A model generated the notes under the pieces. It was not told the DNA's origin. It searched no databases and saw only the letters and a list, made by a program, of their open reading frames with translations. DNA of 64,000 nt, from assembly GCA_020638065.1 (NCBI GenBank), contig JACKJG010000015.1:1-64000 (forward strand). The letters run 5' to 3'. Shown here piece after piece: positions 18,897 to 28,504 of the stretch. The stretch comes from Hyphomicrobiaceae bacterium (GTDB lineage Bacteria; Pseudomonadota; Alphaproteobacteria; Rhizobiales; Devosiaceae). Numbering within the stretch: position 1 is the stretch's first letter; the number at the start of each line of letters is the position of its first letter. Both the position numbers and the translations under genes were made by a program.

Positions 18897-21353
18897 ATGA
18901 GCGATCCACAACCCAATCCTTCACCGTCGGAATATGGCGCGGATTCCATCAAGGTTCTCAAGGGGTTGGACGCGGTGCGCAAGCGCCCCGGGATGTATAT
19001 CGGCGACACCGACGACGGTTCGGGCCTGCACCACATGGTCTATGAGGTGGTCGACAACGCCATTGACGAGGCTTTGGCGGGTCACGCGGACCTTGTCACC
19101 GTCATTTTGAACGCCGACGGCTCGGTCACCGTGATCGACAATGGCCGCGGCATTCCGACTGACCTGCACAAGGATGAGGGGGTTTCGGCCGCCGAAGTCA
19201 TCATGACCCAGCTGCATGCTGGCGGCAAATTTGACCAGAATTCCTACAAGGTTTCCGGCGGCCTGCATGGCGTGGGCGTGTCCGTTGTCAATGCCTTGTC
19301 GCTCTGGCTGAAACTGAGGATCCGCCTCAAAGGCAAGATCCACGAGATGAGTTTCACCCATGGCGTGGCCGATGCGCCGCTCAAGGTCACCGGCGAATAC
19401 ACGCCCGACAAGCAGCCGGGAACCTATGAAGGCCGTTCGGGCACCGAGGTCACCTTCATGCCCTCGCCCGAAACCTTCTCCATGGTCGAGTTCGATTTCG
19501 CGACGCTCGAACACCGGCTGCGCGAGCTGGCATTCCTCAATTCAGGCGTGCGCATTCTGCTCAACGATTTGCGTCCCGCCGAGCCGGTTTCGGCCGAGCT
19601 CTTCTATGAGGGCGGGCTCGAAGCGTTCGTGCGATTTCTCGATCGCACCCGCAACGCGCTGATCGCAGATCCGGTCAGTTTCAGTGTCGAGAAAGACGGG
19701 CTGACGGTCGATTGTGCCATGTGGTGGAACGACAGCTACCACGAGAACGTGCTCTGCTTTACCAACAACATTCCTCAGCGCGACGGCGGCACCCATCTGG
19801 CCGGTTTCCGCGCGGCCCTGACGCGGCAGATCACCTCCTATGCCGATGAGAGCGGCATCACCAAGAAGGAGAAGGTGCAGTTGACCGGCGACGATTGCCG
19901 CGAAGGCCTGACGGCGGTTCTTTCGGTCAAGGTGCCCGACCCGAAATTCTCGTCCCAGACCAAGGACAAGCTGGTTTCCTCCGAGGTGCGGCCGGTTGTG
20001 GAAAGCTCGGTCAACGAGAAGCTTTCCGAATGGCTCGAAGAACACCCGACCGAAGCGCGCATAATCGCATCCAAGGTGGCCGAGGCCGCGGCGGCCCGCA
20101 TGGCGGCACGCAAGGCGCGCGAGCTGACGCGCCGCAAATCGGCGCTCGACATTTCCTCCCTGCCCGGCAAGCTGGCCGATTGTCAGGAACGCGATCCGGC
20201 CAAGTCCGAAGTGTTTCTGGTCGAGGGCGACAGCGCCGGCGGGTCGGCCAAACAGGGCCGCGACCGCGCTACCCAGGCCGTTCTGCCCCTGCGCGGCAAG
20301 ATCCTCAATGTGGAACGCGCCCGCTTTGATCGCATGCTGAGTTCGGAACAGGTGGGCACGCTGATCACGGCGCTTGGCACCGGTATCGGGCGCGAGGAAT
20401 TCGATATCGAGAAATTGCGCTACCACAAGATCATCATCATGACCGATGCGGACGTGGATGGCGCACATATCCGCACACTGTTGCTGACCTTCTTCTTCCG
20501 GCAGATGCCGGAGATCATCGAGCGCGGTCACCTCTATATCGCCCAGCCACCGCTGTACAAAATCAAGCGTGGCCAGTCCGAGCAATATCTCAAAGACGAG
20601 CGGGCGCTCGAAGATTACCTGCTGAGAAGCGGGTCGGACGACGCGGTGCTGGTGACGGCTGCCGGCATGACCCATGCCGGCGAAGATCTGCGCGATCTGG
20701 CCGACAAGGCGCGCGCGTTCGTGCACACGGTTCAAAGCCTCAACACCCGCTACAATCGCACCGTCATCGAACAGGCGGCAATAGTCGGCGCGCTGGATGT
20801 CGAGGCCATGCGCGATGCAGATCGGGCGCCCAGACTAGCCGCAGCGCTGGCCGAACGGCTCGACCTTCTGGCCGACGAAGTCGAGCGCGGCTGGCAGGGT
20901 GCCGCGGACGGATCGGACGGGCTGCGGGTCTGGCGGACGGTACGCGGCGTCGAGGAAGCCCATCAGCTCGACATCAATCTCATCGCATCGGGCGAAATCA
21001 GGCGGATCAATCAGCTGGCGGGCCAGTTCGGCGAACTTTATGCCGATGTCGCTACTCTGAGACGCAAGGATGTCGAGACCCCGATCCACGGGCCCTTCTC
21101 GCTGTTCGAGGCCATCAGCAGCACCGGGCGCAAAGGCATTTCACTGCAGCGCTACAAAGGGCTGGGCGAGATGAATGCCGAGCAATTGTGGGAGACGACG
21201 CTCGACCCCAATGTGCGCACCCTGTTGCAGGTTCAGGTGAAGGAATCGGGAGCCGCTGACGAGATTTTCTCCCAGCTCATGGGCGATCTGGTCGAACCCC
21301 GCCGCGACTTCATTCAGGACAACGCCCTCAACGTCGCCAATCTGGACGTTTAG
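18897..21353 (+). CDS. gyrB: DNA gyrase subunit B
   Basis: ATPase subunit of DNA gyrase. In order: GHKL ATPase domain (about 20-220; EVVDNAIDEA, IDNGRGIP, GGLHGVGVSVVNAL), transducer domain, TOPRIM domain with VEGDSAGGSAKQGRDR and the metal-binding DADVDGAHI, then the gyrase tail ending QLWETTLDP...VQVKESGAADEIFSQLMG. The QLWETT motif and 818-aa length favour GyrB over ParE. It is downstream of truB, not beside dnaA-recF. Confidence 0.95.
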   Translation: MSDPQPNPSPSEYGADSIKVLKGLDAVRKRPGMYIGDTDDGSGLHHMVYEVVDNAIDEALAGHADLVTVILNADGSVTVIDNGRGIPTDLHKDEGVSAAEVIMTQLHAGGKFDQNSYKVSGGLHGVGVSVVNALSLWLKLRIRLKGKIHEMSFTHGVADAPLKVTGEYTPDKQPGTYEGRSGTEVTFMPSPETFSMVEFDFATLEHRLRELAFLNSGVRILLNDLRPAEPVSAELFYEGGLEAFVRFLDRTRNALIADPVSFSVEKDGLTVDCAMWWNDSYHENVLCFTNNIPQRDGGTHLAGFRAALTRQITSYADESGITKKEKVQLTGDDCREGLTAVLSVKVPDPKFSSQTKDKLVSSEVRPVVESSVNEKLSEWLEEHPTEARIIASKVAEAAAARMAARKARELTRRKSALDISSLPGKLADCQERDPAKSEVFLVEGDSAGGSAKQGRDRATQAVLPLRGKILNVERARFDRMLSSEQVGTLITALGTGIGREEFDIEKLRYHKIIIMTDADVDGAHIRTLLLTFFFRQMPEIIERGHLYIAQPPLYKIKRGQSEQYLKDERALEDYLLRSGSDDAVLVTAAGMTHAGEDLRDLADKARAFVHTVQSLNTRYNRTVIEQAAIVGALDVEAMRDADRAPRLAAALAERLDLLADEVERGWQGAADGSDGLRVWRTVRGVEEAHQLDINLIASGEIRRINQLAGQFGELYADVATLRRKDVETPIHGPFSLFEAISSTGRKGISLQRYKGLGEMNAEQLWETTLDPNVRTLLQVQVKESGAADEIFSQLMGDLVEPRRDFIQDNALNVANLDV

Positions 21354-21470
21354 GTTTTTCGGTTATTGTCGCGACGTCACCCCAGCACTTAGACCCTAGG
21401 GGCCGCTGACAGCTTTTGGCAGTCGGAAGTCGTACGAGCGACCGGACAAATCGATTGCCCGGAGCGCCAA

Positions 21471-22091
21471 ATGCCAATTGCCGACAATGTTTTCGAATTG
21501 CGCGACTATACCCTTCGTACCGGGCAAAGGGACGTGCTGATCGATCTGTTCGAGGCACAGTTCATCGAACCGCAAAACGCGCTTGGGGCACATGTCCGGG
21601 CGCTGTTTCGCGATATTGACCGGCCGGATCATTTCGTCTGGATCCGCAGCTTTGCTGATATGCAGACCCGATTGGCTGCACTCGAAGGCTTTTATGGCGG
21701 GCAAGTCTGGGCAACGCACGGAGCGGCTGCGAACGCGACCATGATCGATTCCGACGACGTGCACCTTCTGCAGGCTGTGGATCAGGCGTTTCCGGCGCGC
21801 CGGCGCTGCGATGGCGCTTTCTTCCAGCTCGACATCCTGCCGGAGGTTTCTGAAGCTGAATTGGAAAAGGCAATTCTTGGCCGGAAAGAAGTGGTAGGCG
21901 CCTTTCGCACCCTCGCGGCCGAAAACAATTTTCCAAGACTGCCGGTTCATTCACACAAGGTTGGCGTTATGCTCAGAATTGCGGTTACTTCGGCCGGCTG
22001 CGCGGCCATGGCCGGCCTGCTCAAACCGCTTGCGACGCGGCGCCTGCTTCCGACCCTTCATTCGCCGCTGCAGCTTGGCGAGGAGATGTGA
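21471..22091 (+). CDS. NIPSNAP family protein
   Basis: A 206-aa small soluble protein with a NIPSNAP (ferredoxin-like alpha+beta) domain: FELRDYTLRTGQRDVLIDLFE followed by the FVWIRSFADMQTRLAALEGFY block. NIPSNAP proteins lack a firm biochemical role in bacteria. It stands alone after gyrB. Confidence 0.75.
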   Translation: MPIADNVFELRDYTLRTGQRDVLIDLFEAQFIEPQNALGAHVRALFRDIDRPDHFVWIRSFADMQTRLAALEGFYGGQVWATHGAAANATMIDSDDVHLLQAVDQAFPARRRCDGAFFQLDILPEVSEAELEKAILGRKEVVGAFRTLAAENNFPRLPVHSHKVGVMLRIAVTSAGCAAMAGLLKPLATRRLLPTLHSPLQLGEEM

Positions 22092-22240
22092 CGACCCGGC
22101 GGTTTCGTCGCAACCTGCGCTGATCGTGTTCCCCTAGACCTCGGGATTTCCATCGGCCTGTTGCCATGCAGCACTATGGGTGCGCTCCGCGGCGGGCTAT
22201 GTCCAGCGCAGTGCGGAGGGGCAGGAAGAGGGGCAAGCAC

Positions 22241-22981
22241 ATGGAATTTGCGGCAGATACATTCGGCAAGCTCAATGCTGAGGATTATGACGCGCTGAAC
22301 GATCCCGGCACGACGAATGAGAGCACGGCTTTTCTGGCCGAACTCTATGGATCCGGTTCGCGTGTTCTCGAACTGGCGATCGGCTCGGGGCGCATGGCGC
22401 TGCCGCTTGTCCAAAAAGGCATCTCGATTTCCGGCATCGAAGGTTCCGAGGCGATGGTGGACCTGCTGCGTGCCAAGCCGGGCGGGCGGGACATCGGGAT
22501 TGAAGTCGGAGACATGGCCGCTGCGGACGGTTATCAAATCGACGGGCCGTTCGATCACGCCTTTCTCGTGTTCAACACGCTATTCAATCTCACGACGCAG
22601 GCAGCGCAGGTGCAATGCTTTAGGAATGTCGCCGCCAAGCTGAACCCGGGTGGCACGTTCCTCATCGAAACATTCGTTCCGGACCTGTCGTCGTTCAAAA
22701 ACTTTCAACACCTAACCACCAAACGCCTGGACATGGGGTTCGTGTGGCTGGAGGCGGCCGTGCACGACCCACTTGCGCAAAGGCTCGACATGCAACGGGT
22801 CCGCATACTGCCTGATGGGGTCAAACTGGTGCCGCTGCAAATGCGTTATGCGTTTCCGCCTGAAATCGATCTGATGGCGCAACTGGCCGGTTTCAATCTT
22901 GCTTCCCGTTGGGGCGGCTGGAACCGGGAACCGTTTGATCGCGACAGCAAAATGCATGTTTCGCTCTATCGGCTTCGCTAG
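22241..22981 (+). CDS. Class I SAM-dependent methyltransferase
   Basis: A 246-aa methyltransferase. VLELAIGSGRMALPL is motif I and the GTFLIETFVPD stretch fits the later Rossmann strands. The ATG at 22241, after GAAGAGGGGCAAGC, is preferred to an upstream in-frame start at 22166 that would add a basic lead. Substrate unknown; it ends convergent with the DUF1295 gene. Confidence 0.78.
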   Translation: MEFAADTFGKLNAEDYDALNDPGTTNESTAFLAELYGSGSRVLELAIGSGRMALPLVQKGISISGIEGSEAMVDLLRAKPGGRDIGIEVGDMAAADGYQIDGPFDHAFLVFNTLFNLTTQAAQVQCFRNVAAKLNPGGTFLIETFVPDLSSFKNFQHLTTKRLDMGFVWLEAAVHDPLAQRLDMQRVRILPDGVKLVPLQMRYAFPPEIDLMAQLAGFNLASRWGGWNREPFDRDSKMHVSLYRLR

Positions 22982-23008
22982 ACGCCCCGGCATTGCGTCC
23001 GCGCCTCG

Positions 23009-23698
23009 TTACCAAACAAACGGCACCAGCTTTTTGGTCTTGGCGGCATAATCGGTGTATTGCTCGCCGTAATGTTCGGCCAAGTGCTTGTCGAGCGCCG
23101 GGATGCCCGAGAAAACGAAGAAGCTCAGCAGAACGAGCGGGATCAGTCCACCCCAGATCTGATGCGCCACGAAGGCATAGCCGGCAACCCACAGCACATC
23201 GCCAAGATAATTGACGTGTTGCGACCAGGCGAAAAGGCCACCGGTGAATAGCCGGCCCTTGCTCATCGGGTCGCGCTTGAAGGCATAGCGCTGCGCTTCG
23301 CCGATCGTGTTCAGGGCGCCGCCGATCAAGAAAAGGGCTATTCCGAGACCGTCCCACAGGTCGAGCGGTCCCTGTGCCGGCAGGGCAAGCACCGGAAACA
23401 CCAGCAGATACAAAAAGAACGCGACGGGTACCGAGATCAGCTCAGCGACATGGACCTCGCGCTTGAGAAAGACAAACATCATCAGGCTGAAACGAGCGAG
23501 CGTAACCAGATTGAACATGATCAGCACCACGCGCCGGGCCACGACATGGTCGGCAACAGGCCAGCCGAACCAGCCAGCCACGACGGGCTCGAGCGATCCG
23601 AACATGATTAAGGCTGCCAGAGTGATGAACGCGAGTTCTGTACTTGTGATGAACCATTTGCGCCCGAGCGACGCGGAGGTTTTGCTATAGATGTCCAT
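23009..23698 (-). CDS. DUF1295/isoprenylcysteine methyltransferase-like membrane protein
   Basis: A 229-aa membrane protein with about six hydrophobic segments and the signature FAWSQHVNYLGDVLWVAGYAF, matching the RHPNYxGE-type motif of DUF1295, steroid 5-alpha-reductase-like and ICMT-like membrane enzymes. The C-terminus HYGEQYTDYAAKTKKLVPF also fits. It is the last gene of the operator-controlled three-gene operon. Confidence 0.7.
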   Translation of the reverse strand: MDIYSKTSASLGRKWFITSTELAFITLAALIMFGSLEPVVAGWFGWPVADHVVARRVVLIMFNLVTLARFSLMMFVFLKREVHVAELISVPVAFFLYLLVFPVLALPAQGPLDLWDGLGIALFLIGGALNTIGEAQRYAFKRDPMSKGRLFTGGLFAWSQHVNYLGDVLWVAGYAFVAHQIWGGLIPLVLLSFFVFSGIPALDKHLAEHYGEQYTDYAAKTKKLVPFVW

Positions 23699-23712
23699 TA
23701 TTGGGTCCTTGG

Positions 23713-24231
23713 TCAGTTGAGAGACAGCCCGGCCACCGCGGCGAGATAGAGGGCGCCCTCCTGCTCGGCGATGAATCGCCGGGCTTCGGCTGTGGCCTGT
23801 TCGGCCGTGGCGCCTTCCTGCTCCAGCGCTTCTGCCAGCGCCGAAATGGCACGGCGATAGACGAGATTGATCTCGTCGCTGAATCGGGGGAGCCGGGACA
23901 GCGAGTCGAAGAAGAGCGCGTAATAGCGGGTCAGATCGGCCTCGACGGCCTCGCCCGACGCCACCAGTTGCCGATAGAAATCCAGAATTGCCTGTTTCTG
24001 TTCTGTCGACGGCAGCCGGGCTTGGGCGTCCCAGTCCATTTGGTCGAAGGGCGACGGGAAAAAGGTAGCGATCACCTCTTCATAAAGCACCTGCTTGGAC
24101 GTGAAGTGATGATAAAAGGCACCCTTGGAGAGGCCGGTCGCAGCCAGAATCTCGTTGATCCCTGTTCCGTCAAAGCCGTGCGCCAGGAACAGTTGGAACC
24201 CGGTCTGCAAGAGTGCGTCACGCCCACTCAT
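23713..24231 (-). CDS. TetR/AcrR family transcriptional regulator
   Basis: A 172-aa repressor. The N-terminal helix-turn-helix reads LFLAHGFDGTGINEILAATGLSKGAFYHHF in family layout, followed by a variable ligand-binding domain. It overlaps the end of the preceding membrane-protein gene by 4 bp, so it is in the operon it probably controls; the operator at 24755-24768 upstream of the operon is the likely binding site. Confidence 0.9.
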   Translation of the reverse strand: MSGRDALLQTGFQLFLAHGFDGTGINEILAATGLSKGAFYHHFTSKQVLYEEVIATFFPSPFDQMDWDAQARLPSTEQKQAILDFYRQLVASGEAVEADLTRYYALFFDSLSRLPRFSDEINLVYRRAISALAEALEQEGATAEQATAEARRFIAEQEGALYLAAVAGLSLN

Positions 24232-24710
24232 CGGGTCAGGTCCTTTTTAGGCCCAATCAGCGCGATGGCGATGGCCAGCATCAGCAATCCGTCGGTCAGA
24301 ATGATTTCGGGAAAGGCGCGGTGCAAAAGCGTGACGTAGACCAGCATCAGCACCACCTGTCCGATAGCGGCCATTGTTGCGATCGGCAGCGCCAGAATTT
24401 CAGTCACGCCGGTGACGAACATGAAGGAGGTGGCGATCAAAAGCGCAGGCAGGTGATGGGACGCGATCAGCGCCGAAATGCCATCCATCCGCGTTTGCTT
24501 GTTCGCCTCCGCCATGGCGGCAAAGATTTGCGGGATGTTTTCACCAAGCCCGAACGTGTTGATGATGGCAGACAGAACGAAGGCCAGTCCGACGAAACGC
24601 AAAAGCCACTCGCGCCAGCGGGTGTGACGCCTGCCCCGCAAAGCAAATGATCCGGACGTCAAATCCCGGTCCGCGCCGGTAACGCTCCTGCCCAAGATCG
24701 TCTTTTCCAT
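24228..24710 (-). CDS. Small four-helix membrane protein
   Basis: A 160-aa protein with about four hydrophobic segments after a basic N-terminus (REWLLRFVGLAFVLSAI..., LPALLIATSFMFVTGVTEI..., ATMAAIGQVVLMLVYVTLL, LLMLAIAIALIG), loosely DoxX-like. Function unknown. It is the first gene of the operon and lies just downstream of the TetR-type operator. Confidence 0.6.
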   Translation of the reverse strand: MEKTILGRSVTGADRDLTSGSFALRGRRHTRWREWLLRFVGLAFVLSAIINTFGLGENIPQIFAAMAEANKQTRMDGISALIASHHLPALLIATSFMFVTGVTEILALPIATMAAIGQVVLMLVYVTLLHRAFPEIILTDGLLMLAIAIALIGPKKDLTR

Positions 24711-24754
24711 CGTCTCGCCTTTGACCGATCCAAACTCAGCTCTTCAATATACAG

Positions 24755-24768
24755 ACAGACCGGTCTGT
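24755..24768. promoter_or_regulatory. TetR-type operator palindrome
   Basis: ACAGACCGGTCTGT is a perfect 14-bp palindrome, 45 bp before the first gene of the minus-strand operon that encodes a TetR regulator. Its form (AGACCGGTCT core) is common among TetR operators. It also lies just upstream of the PBP gene on the other strand. Confidence 0.75.
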
Positions 24769-24785
24769 ATGCCGGAGTAAAGCAA

Positions 24786-27068
24786 GTGTCAAGAGGTGGA
24801 AGGAACGTGATCCCATTTGCTGTCCGAGTGCCGGCGGGTCCCGGCGGCGTATCGCCTGCCGGTCATAAAGGGTTAACGACCCATAAACCGGCCACATTTA
24901 TGCTTATTGAAGCCCCGGCTGCCCGCCTGCCTGAACGCGCGGGCCGCCTGCCTTTTCTCCAACCGTTTGCTGCCGCGCTCATGGACCTCAAACTTTCCGA
25001 TGACGATCGAATTGGCGGAACCGGCAAACGGTCCAAAAGCGCCAAGCGCGGCACGGCAAAGAAGAATACGCGCAGCCAGAAGGCCGAAACCAGAAAGAAG
25101 AGCACGTCGCGCCGGGCTTTCGGGCGGTCCAAGGCCAAGAAACCGCTAACCTTCTGGCGCGGGGTATGGGCGCTTTTCTATTGGGGCATGGTCATCGTCA
25201 TGTGGGTGGGGATCGGCGTGGCGGGCATCGTTGCCTATTACGCCCTGCAACTGCCCTCGTCGGACAGTTGGGCGGTGCCGGAACGGCCCGCCAACATAAG
25301 GATCGTGGCCGCGAACGGGCAATTGATCTCCAATCGCGGCAAGATGGGGGGTGAAGCGGTCGCCCTGCACGAATTGCCTGAATATGTGCCGGCCGCCTTC
25401 GTCGCCATCGAGGACCGGCGCTTCTTCCAGCATTTCGGACTCGATCCGATCGGCATTCTGGGCGCCATGCGCATCAACATTTCGCAAGGGCGCATGCCGC
25501 TTTCCGGCAACGGCGGCTCGACCATCACTCAGCAGGTCGCCAAGAACCTGTTTTTGACGCCGGACCAGACCATCGGCCGCAAGATCCAGGAAGCGGTGCT
25601 CGCGGTCTGGCTCGAACAGACCTATTCGAAGCAGGAAATCCTCGAACTTTACATCAACCGCATGTATTTCGGCGCGGGCGCCTATGGCATCGAGGCGGCG
25701 GCCCAGCGCTATTTCGGCAAGTCGGCGCGCAATTTGAGCCTCGGCGAAGCCGCCATCCTTGCCGGTGTGCTCAAGGCGCCGTCGGCCCTGTCACCGGACA
25801 CCCACCCCGATGCGGCGGCGGAACGCGCGCGGCTGGTTCTCAGGGCCATGGCCGACGAGGGTTACATTTCCGATGCCGAGGCTGATGCCGCGGCCATCGA
25901 TCCGAACAAGCGCATTCGCACCCGGGTGGCCGGCGCAGAATATTACGTGGCCGACTGGGTCGAATCGCTGATGAATTCCTATATCGGCGACGTCAATCAG
26001 GACGTGATCGTGACAACGACGATTGACTGGAACCTGCAAAAGGAAGCCGAGTTCGCGGTCCGAGAAGTGGTCGGGCAGAACGGCGAGGAGCGCCATTTCT
26101 CGCAGGGCGCATTGGTGTCGATGACCACCGATGGTGCGGTCAAAGCGATTGTCGGCGGCGTCGACTATTCGGACAGCCAGTATAACCGCGCCGTTACCGC
26201 GCGCCGCCAGCCCGGATCGAGCTTCAAGCCGTTCGTCTATCTTGCTGGCCTCGAAGCGGGGCTGACGCCGGACACCAAGGTGCTCGACGCGCCATTCGAT
26301 ATCGATGGCTGGGCACCGAAGAACTACAATGACCGCTATGCCGGCGAGGTCACGTTGCGCACCGGGCTCGCCTATTCGCTCAATACCGTCGCCGGGCGGC
26401 TGATCCTCAGCGTGGGGCCGGAAAAAGTGATCGAAATCGCCCACCGGCTCGGCATCTCGACTCAGATCGATCCGGTTCCCTCCATCGCGCTGGGGACGGC
26501 CGGGGTTTCGCTGCTGGAACTGACCGGGGCCTACACGCCTTTCGCCAATGGCGGCGTCGGCGTCATTCCGCATGTCATCACCCGGATCGAAACCGCCGAG
26601 GGGCAGGTGCTCTATCAGAATATTCCGGCCGGACCCGGCCAGGTCATCGCGCCGCAATATGTGGGCATGATGAATGACATGCTGTCCGAAGCGGTCGAGA
26701 TCGGCACCGGCAAAGCTGCCAAATTGCCGGGCTGGCAGGTCGCGGGCAAGACCGGCACCACCCAGGAGAACCGCGACGCGGTTTTCGTCGGCTATTCGGC
26801 GCGGCTGGTCACCGGCGTCTGGGTCGGCAATGACGACAACAGCCCGATGAGCGGTGTCGGTGGTGGGTCCTTCCCGGCCGAAATCTGGACCATGTACATG
26901 CAAAAGGCGCATGAGGGATTGACGCCGGCAGCCCTGCCCAATGTCGATTTCGTGCCCGGTCAGAATCCGGCCAACGATAATGGCCAGCAACAGCAGACCA
27001 GCCAGCAACAGGGCGACCGTCCCCGCACCCTTGTCGATCTGATCAATCAGCTTTTCGGCAATCAATAG
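24786..27068 (+). CDS. Class A penicillin-binding protein (PBP1-type)
   Basis: A bifunctional peptidoglycan synthase. A basic cytoplasmic tail and one membrane helix (FYWGMVIVMWVGIGVAGIVAYY) precede a GT51 glycosyltransferase domain (EDRRFFQHFGLD, GGSTITQQVAKNLFL). The transpeptidase domain has SSFK (Ser codon at 26217), SLNT and KTGTTQ. The Gln/Asn-rich C-terminus is disordered. The longest frame gives 760 aa; ATG at 24900 or 24981 (MDLKLSDDD) may be the real start. Confidence 0.93.
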   Translation: MSRGGRNVIPFAVRVPAGPGGVSPAGHKGLTTHKPATFMLIEAPAARLPERAGRLPFLQPFAAALMDLKLSDDDRIGGTGKRSKSAKRGTAKKNTRSQKAETRKKSTSRRAFGRSKAKKPLTFWRGVWALFYWGMVIVMWVGIGVAGIVAYYALQLPSSDSWAVPERPANIRIVAANGQLISNRGKMGGEAVALHELPEYVPAAFVAIEDRRFFQHFGLDPIGILGAMRINISQGRMPLSGNGGSTITQQVAKNLFLTPDQTIGRKIQEAVLAVWLEQTYSKQEILELYINRMYFGAGAYGIEAAAQRYFGKSARNLSLGEAAILAGVLKAPSALSPDTHPDAAAERARLVLRAMADEGYISDAEADAAAIDPNKRIRTRVAGAEYYVADWVESLMNSYIGDVNQDVIVTTTIDWNLQKEAEFAVREVVGQNGEERHFSQGALVSMTTDGAVKAIVGGVDYSDSQYNRAVTARRQPGSSFKPFVYLAGLEAGLTPDTKVLDAPFDIDGWAPKNYNDRYAGEVTLRTGLAYSLNTVAGRLILSVGPEKVIEIAHRLGISTQIDPVPSIALGTAGVSLLELTGAYTPFANGGVGVIPHVITRIETAEGQVLYQNIPAGPGQVIAPQYVGMMNDMLSEAVEIGTGKAAKLPGWQVAGKTGTTQENRDAVFVGYSARLVTGVWVGNDDNSPMSGVGGGSFPAEIWTMYMQKAHEGLTPAALPNVDFVPGQNPANDNGQQQQTSQQQGDRPRTLVDLINQLFGNQ

Positions 27069-27215
27069 CGGCAATTCGCCTGCGCGGCGTTCGGTCGGCC
27101 TGATCTGGGGCGCCGCCCGTGTCGAGCCAAAGTGAAACTCGCCTCGGACGCTCGACAATCCGGAGCCGGCTGGATATGAGGCGGGCCAGGTCAACCAGCG
27201 CTTGTTAGCAGCCCA

Positions 27216-28436
27216 ATGTCCGAGAGTTCACATCCCCAATTGCGGCGAGCGCTTGGTCTGCCCCTGCTCACCCTTTACGGACTTGGCGTCACGGTGGGCG
27301 CGGGAATTTATGTCCTGGTGGGCGCCACCGCCGCCGAGGCAGGCACCTATGCGCCCGTCGCCTTCATTGTGGCCGCGATTGCCGTTGCCTTTACCGGGCT
27401 CACCTATTGCGAACTTTCGACGCGCTTTCCCGTCAGCGCGGGTGAAGCGGCTTACGTCGAGGCCGGGTTTCACTGGCCAACGCTGTCTCTTATTGTGGGT
27501 TTGATGGTTGCACTATCCGGTGTGGTTTCCGCCGCTGCGGTCACGATCGGTGCCGCCTCCTATCTTCAGGCATTTCTGGCTCTGCCTCTGCCGGTCCTGA
27601 CGATTTCAATCGTTCTGGCCATGGGCTTGATCGCCTATTGGGGCATCGCCCAATCGGTTAGCCTTGCGGCCCTGATCACGCTGGTCGAGCTGGGCGGTCT
27701 CGTGTTCGTCATCCTCTGGGGCTTCGGCACGTCCACACCGGACGTGGCAGACTTCGCGGGCCTGATCCCGCCGCTCGAAGCCGGGCCATGGCTCGGGATC
27801 GGCGCAGCTTCCCTGCTCGCCTTTTTCGCCTTTGTGGGGTTCGAGGACATGGCCAACGTGGCCGAAGAGGTGAAGGACCCGACCCGCACCATGCCGCGGG
27901 CCGTGCTCCTGACTTTGGGGCTCTCCACGCTGCTTTATGTGCTCGCCACCGTCGCCGTGATGTTCAGTGTTCCGATTGACGAGTTGAGCGGCTCGGAAGC
28001 CCCGCTCATTCTTGTGTTTTCCAATGCCCCGCAATGGGTCCGCGATCTTTTTGCCGCCATCGCCGTGGTCGCAACGGTCAACGGTATTCTGGTTCAGATC
28101 ATCATGGCCTCGCGGGTCATATACGGGCTGGCGTCACGCCGGCAATTGCCACATTTTCTGGCTTCCGTTTCCCCGCGTACGCAAACGCCCGGTCCCGCGA
28201 CCGTGCTGATTGTTCTGGCGATCATCGTCCTCAGCCAGAGCCTGCCTATCGCGGCGCTGGCGGAACACACATCGCAAATCGTTCTCAGCGTCTTCGTTCT
28301 GGTCAATATCGCACTGATCCGCATCAAGCGCACCGAGACGGATGGGACAATGGCGACCGGTTTCCGCGTTCCGGCGGTAATTCCAATGCTCGGGGTTCTG
28401 ACCAGCCTGCTCCTGCTGGCCTCATCGTTCCTGTGA
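27216..28436 (+). CDS. APC superfamily amino-acid permease
   Basis: A 406-aa inner-membrane transporter. It opens with the family motif LLTLYGLGVTVGAGIYVLVG, has a FFAFVGFEDMANVAEEVKDPTRTMPRA block typical of APC carriers and about 11-12 membrane helices. Probable proton-coupled amino-acid uptake or exchange; substrate not readable. It converges on the LuxR pseudogene. Confidence 0.85.
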   Translation: MSESSHPQLRRALGLPLLTLYGLGVTVGAGIYVLVGATAAEAGTYAPVAFIVAAIAVAFTGLTYCELSTRFPVSAGEAAYVEAGFHWPTLSLIVGLMVALSGVVSAAAVTIGAASYLQAFLALPLPVLTISIVLAMGLIAYWGIAQSVSLAALITLVELGGLVFVILWGFGTSTPDVADFAGLIPPLEAGPWLGIGAASLLAFFAFVGFEDMANVAEEVKDPTRTMPRAVLLTLGLSTLLYVLATVAVMFSVPIDELSGSEAPLILVFSNAPQWVRDLFAAIAVVATVNGILVQIIMASRVIYGLASRRQLPHFLASVSPRTQTPGPATVLIVLAIIVLSQSLPIAALAEHTSQIVLSVFVLVNIALIRIKRTETDGTMATGFRVPAVIPMLGVLTSLLLLASSFL

Positions 28437-28440
28437 CCCC

Positions 28441-28468
28441 AAAAAAAGCACGCCTTTGAAACCAGGCG
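28441..28468 (-). terminator. Weak intrinsic terminator for the LuxR-type gene
   Basis: Read on the minus strand, CGCCT and AGGCG form a 5-bp stem (28468-28451) with an 8-nt loop and a seven-T run at 28447-28441. It sits between the convergent permease and LuxR genes. Confidence 0.4.
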
Positions 28469-28504
28469 CATGGTGTCGCGACCGCCGGCCTTCGCCTTTT
28501 GGCG

